Below are positions 4,657-6,199 of a DNA stretch of 6,199 nt, in pieces. The notes below the pieces were generated by a model that saw nothing but the letters and a program-made list of their open reading frames with translations, had not been told where the DNA came from and did not search any database. A program made the translations under genes and the position numbers. Numbering within the stretch: the stretch's first letter is position 1; every line of letters begins with the position of its first letter. The DNA is taken from contig CALAZI010000159.1 of the NCBI GenBank assembly GCA_937895955.1, forward strand, positions 1 through 6,199, written 5' to 3'. Origin of the DNA: an uncultured Alphaproteobacteria bacterium. Its GTDB lineage: Bacteria; Pseudomonadota; Alphaproteobacteria; Caulobacterales; Parvularculaceae.

Positions 4657-6199
4657 ATGCGCGCCGGCGTCGCTGCGGCGCGCCCGCTCGTCGTCCGCGC
4701 CGCCGTCTTTTCGGCGGGGGTCAACCTGCTCATGCTGACCGGCCCGATCTACATGCTTCAACTTTACGATCGGGTCCTGTCGAGCCGCAGTCTGCCGACG
4801 CTCGCCGTGCTGACGCTTTTGATCATCGGTCTTTACGCGGGCATGGGCCTCCTTGATTTCGTTCGCACGGCGCTCGTCTCGCGCGCGGCCGCGCGCTTCG
4901 ACGCCAGGCTCGCCGATTCAGCGTTCAACGCAGCGGTCGAAGGCGCGCGCTATTCAGGCGGCCAGGCTGGCGAAGCGCCGCTGAAAGATTTGCGGACCAT
5001 TCGCCAGGCCGTCGGATCATCGGCGATCACGACGTTTTTCGACGCGCCGTTCGCGCCGCTCTATCTCCTGATCGTATTCATGCTGCACTGGGCGCTTGGC
5101 CTTACCGCATTTTTCGGCGCCGCTGCGCTGATTGCGATGGCGATCATCAACGAGCGCGCGTCTCGCAAATCCATCGCCGACGCGCTTGAATCAGGCGCGG
5201 CGGGCGACGCCGCCATGGCCGCCATCCTCCGCAACGCTTCGGCGACGGATGCGATGGGCATGCGCGGCGCAGTGCGCAGCATGTGGCTCGCCCATTCCTC
5301 GAAATCAATCGCATCAAACGCCGAAGCCGCCGACTTCATCAACACTTTCGGCGCTGCGACAAAGGCGAGCCGGATGTTTCTCCAGTCGCTCATACTCGGC
5401 GTCGGCGCGCTGCTTGTCATCGCGCACCAGACGACGCCGGGCGTCATGATCGCAGCGTCGATCATCACCGGCCGCGCGCTTGCGCCGATTGAAATGGCGA
5501 TCGGGCAGTGGCGCGTCATCGGCGCGGCCTTCGCGGCCTGGAAACGGCTCGAGCGGTTTCTCGCAGCTGCGCCGAAACAGGCGGAAAAGATCGCCTTGCC
5601 GGCCCCGAAGGGCGAACTGAAACTGACGCGCGTCTATGTGCAGCCCTCGCTCGCCAAAAAGCCGATCGTCAAAGGCATCACGCTTGAATTGAAGCCCGGG
5701 GAAGCGCTCGGCATTATCGGCCCGTCAGGCGCCGGAAAATCGACCCTCGCTCGCGCGATGGTCGGCGTTGAGCGCGTCGTCGCCGGCGAGGTAAGGCTCG
5801 ACGGCGCCGATCTTCTCACCTGGCCGCGCGACGATGTCGGCCGGTTCATCGGCTACTTGCCGCAAGAGACGGAACTCTTCGCGGGAACCGTTGCGCAGAA
5901 CATAGCGCGTTTTGACGCCGGCGCGACGGACGACGAGATCGTCGCCGCCGCGCAGGCCGCCGGCGCGTTCGAGTTGATCCTCAATCTGCCGGACGGGTTC
6001 GAAACCGAGGTCGGCGACCGCGGCTGCCGCCTTTCCGTCGGCCAGCGCCAGCGTATCGGCCTTGCGCGCGCGTTGTTTCGCGATCCGACGCTCATCGTTC
6101 TCGATGAGCCCAATTCGAACCTTGATTCTGAAGGCGAGATCGCTTTGTCGAACGCCATTCTTGCGGCGAAGAACCGCGGCGCTGCGCTTGTCGTCGTCG
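4657..6199 (+). CDS. Type I secretion ABC transporter, PrtD/HasD type (3' truncated by window)
   Basis: The frame is open to the window edge; 514 residues are visible from ATG 4657. This is the inner-membrane exporter ATPase that works with a periplasmic adaptor and an outer-membrane TolC-like channel to move RTX proteins out in one step. The membrane domain covers about residues 10-285, with helices near 12-35, 45-66, 132-165 and 240-280. It includes NLLMLTGPIYMLQLYDRVL and FFDAPFAPLYLL, both typical of PrtD-type proteins. The ATPase domain has Walker A GPSGAGKST (355-363), Q-loop LPQE (401-404), signature LSVGQRQR (459-466), and Walker B plus D-loop LIVLDEPNSNLD (479-490). The switch histidine lies beyond the edge. 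There is no N-terminal C39 peptidase domain, as for exporters of RTX proteases. The start is uncertain: GGAGG at 4650-4654 is very close to ATG 4657, while TTG 4624 has AGGA at 4612-4615 at normal spacing and would add 11 residues. The frame is closed upstream by TAA 4576-4578. Confidence 0.93.
   Translation, partial: MRAGVAAARPLVVRAAVFSAGVNLLMLTGPIYMLQLYDRVLSSRSLPTLAVLTLLIIGLYAGMGLLDFVRTALVSRAAARFDARLADSAFNAAVEGARYSGGQAGEAPLKDLRTIRQAVGSSAITTFFDAPFAPLYLLIVFMLHWALGLTAFFGAAALIAMAIINERASRKSIADALESGAAGDAAMAAILRNASATDAMGMRGAVRSMWLAHSSKSIASNAEAADFINTFGAATKASRMFLQSLILGVGALLVIAHQTTPGVMIAASIITGRALAPIEMAIGQWRVIGAAFAAWKRLERFLAAAPKQAEKIALPAPKGELKLTRVYVQPSLAKKPIVKGITLELKPGEALGIIGPSGAGKSTLARAMVGVERVVAGEVRLDGADLLTWPRDDVGRFIGYLPQETELFAGTVAQNIARFDAGATDDEIVAAAQAAGAFELILNLPDGFETEVGDRGCRLSVGQRQRIGLARALFRDPTLIVLDEPNSNLDSEGEIALSNAILAAKNRGAALVVV

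Noticed and set aside
5061..5519. 152-codon minus-strand open frame opposite the exporter membrane domain
   Set aside because: Shadow of the exporter gene, whose frame carries continuous family motifs through this region.

Overview
The window reads as part of a type I secretion (T1SS) locus of an alphaproteobacterium. The clues are high GC content with GCG/GGC-rich coding, a PrtD-type exporter ATPase with the DEPNSNLD Walker B/D-loop string, and a DUF2793 fibre-like protein, a family I know mainly from Alphaproteobacteria and their phages. I cannot place it to order or genus. All supported genes are on the + strand.

Layout: (1) 2-55 is the last 17 codons of an upstream gene. Its C-terminus resembles that of the protease encoded at 1256-2980, so it is probably another RTX cargo. 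(2) 164-1069 encodes a membrane protein with about four helices and a C-terminal LytTR DNA-binding domain, a likely membrane-bound regulator. (3) 1256-2980 encodes a serralysin-like (metzincin, M10-type) zinc metalloprotease with RTX calcium-binding repeats and a C-terminal T1SS signal region. A clear hairpin follows at 3010-3037. (4) 3181-4425 encodes a DUF2793 protein with a long tail resembling phage tail-fibre or adhesin C-termini. (5) From about 4657 to the window end is the 5' part of a T1SS ABC transporter (PrtD/HasD/AprD type). It has a six-helix membrane domain and an ATPase domain, and is cut off just after Walker B and the D-loop.

Inferred working model: the ABC protein, with an adaptor and TolC-like partner presumably further downstream, exports the two RTX proteins. 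The LytTR protein lying between the two cargo genes may control them. The DUF2793 protein has no recognisable T1SS signal. Whether it is a surface or fibre partner of the secreted proteins or an unrelated phage-derived gene cannot be settled here. The intergenic gaps (about 108, 186, 200 and 231 bases) suggest several transcription units rather than one tight operon. No RNA genes, insertion sequences or CRISPR arrays were seen.
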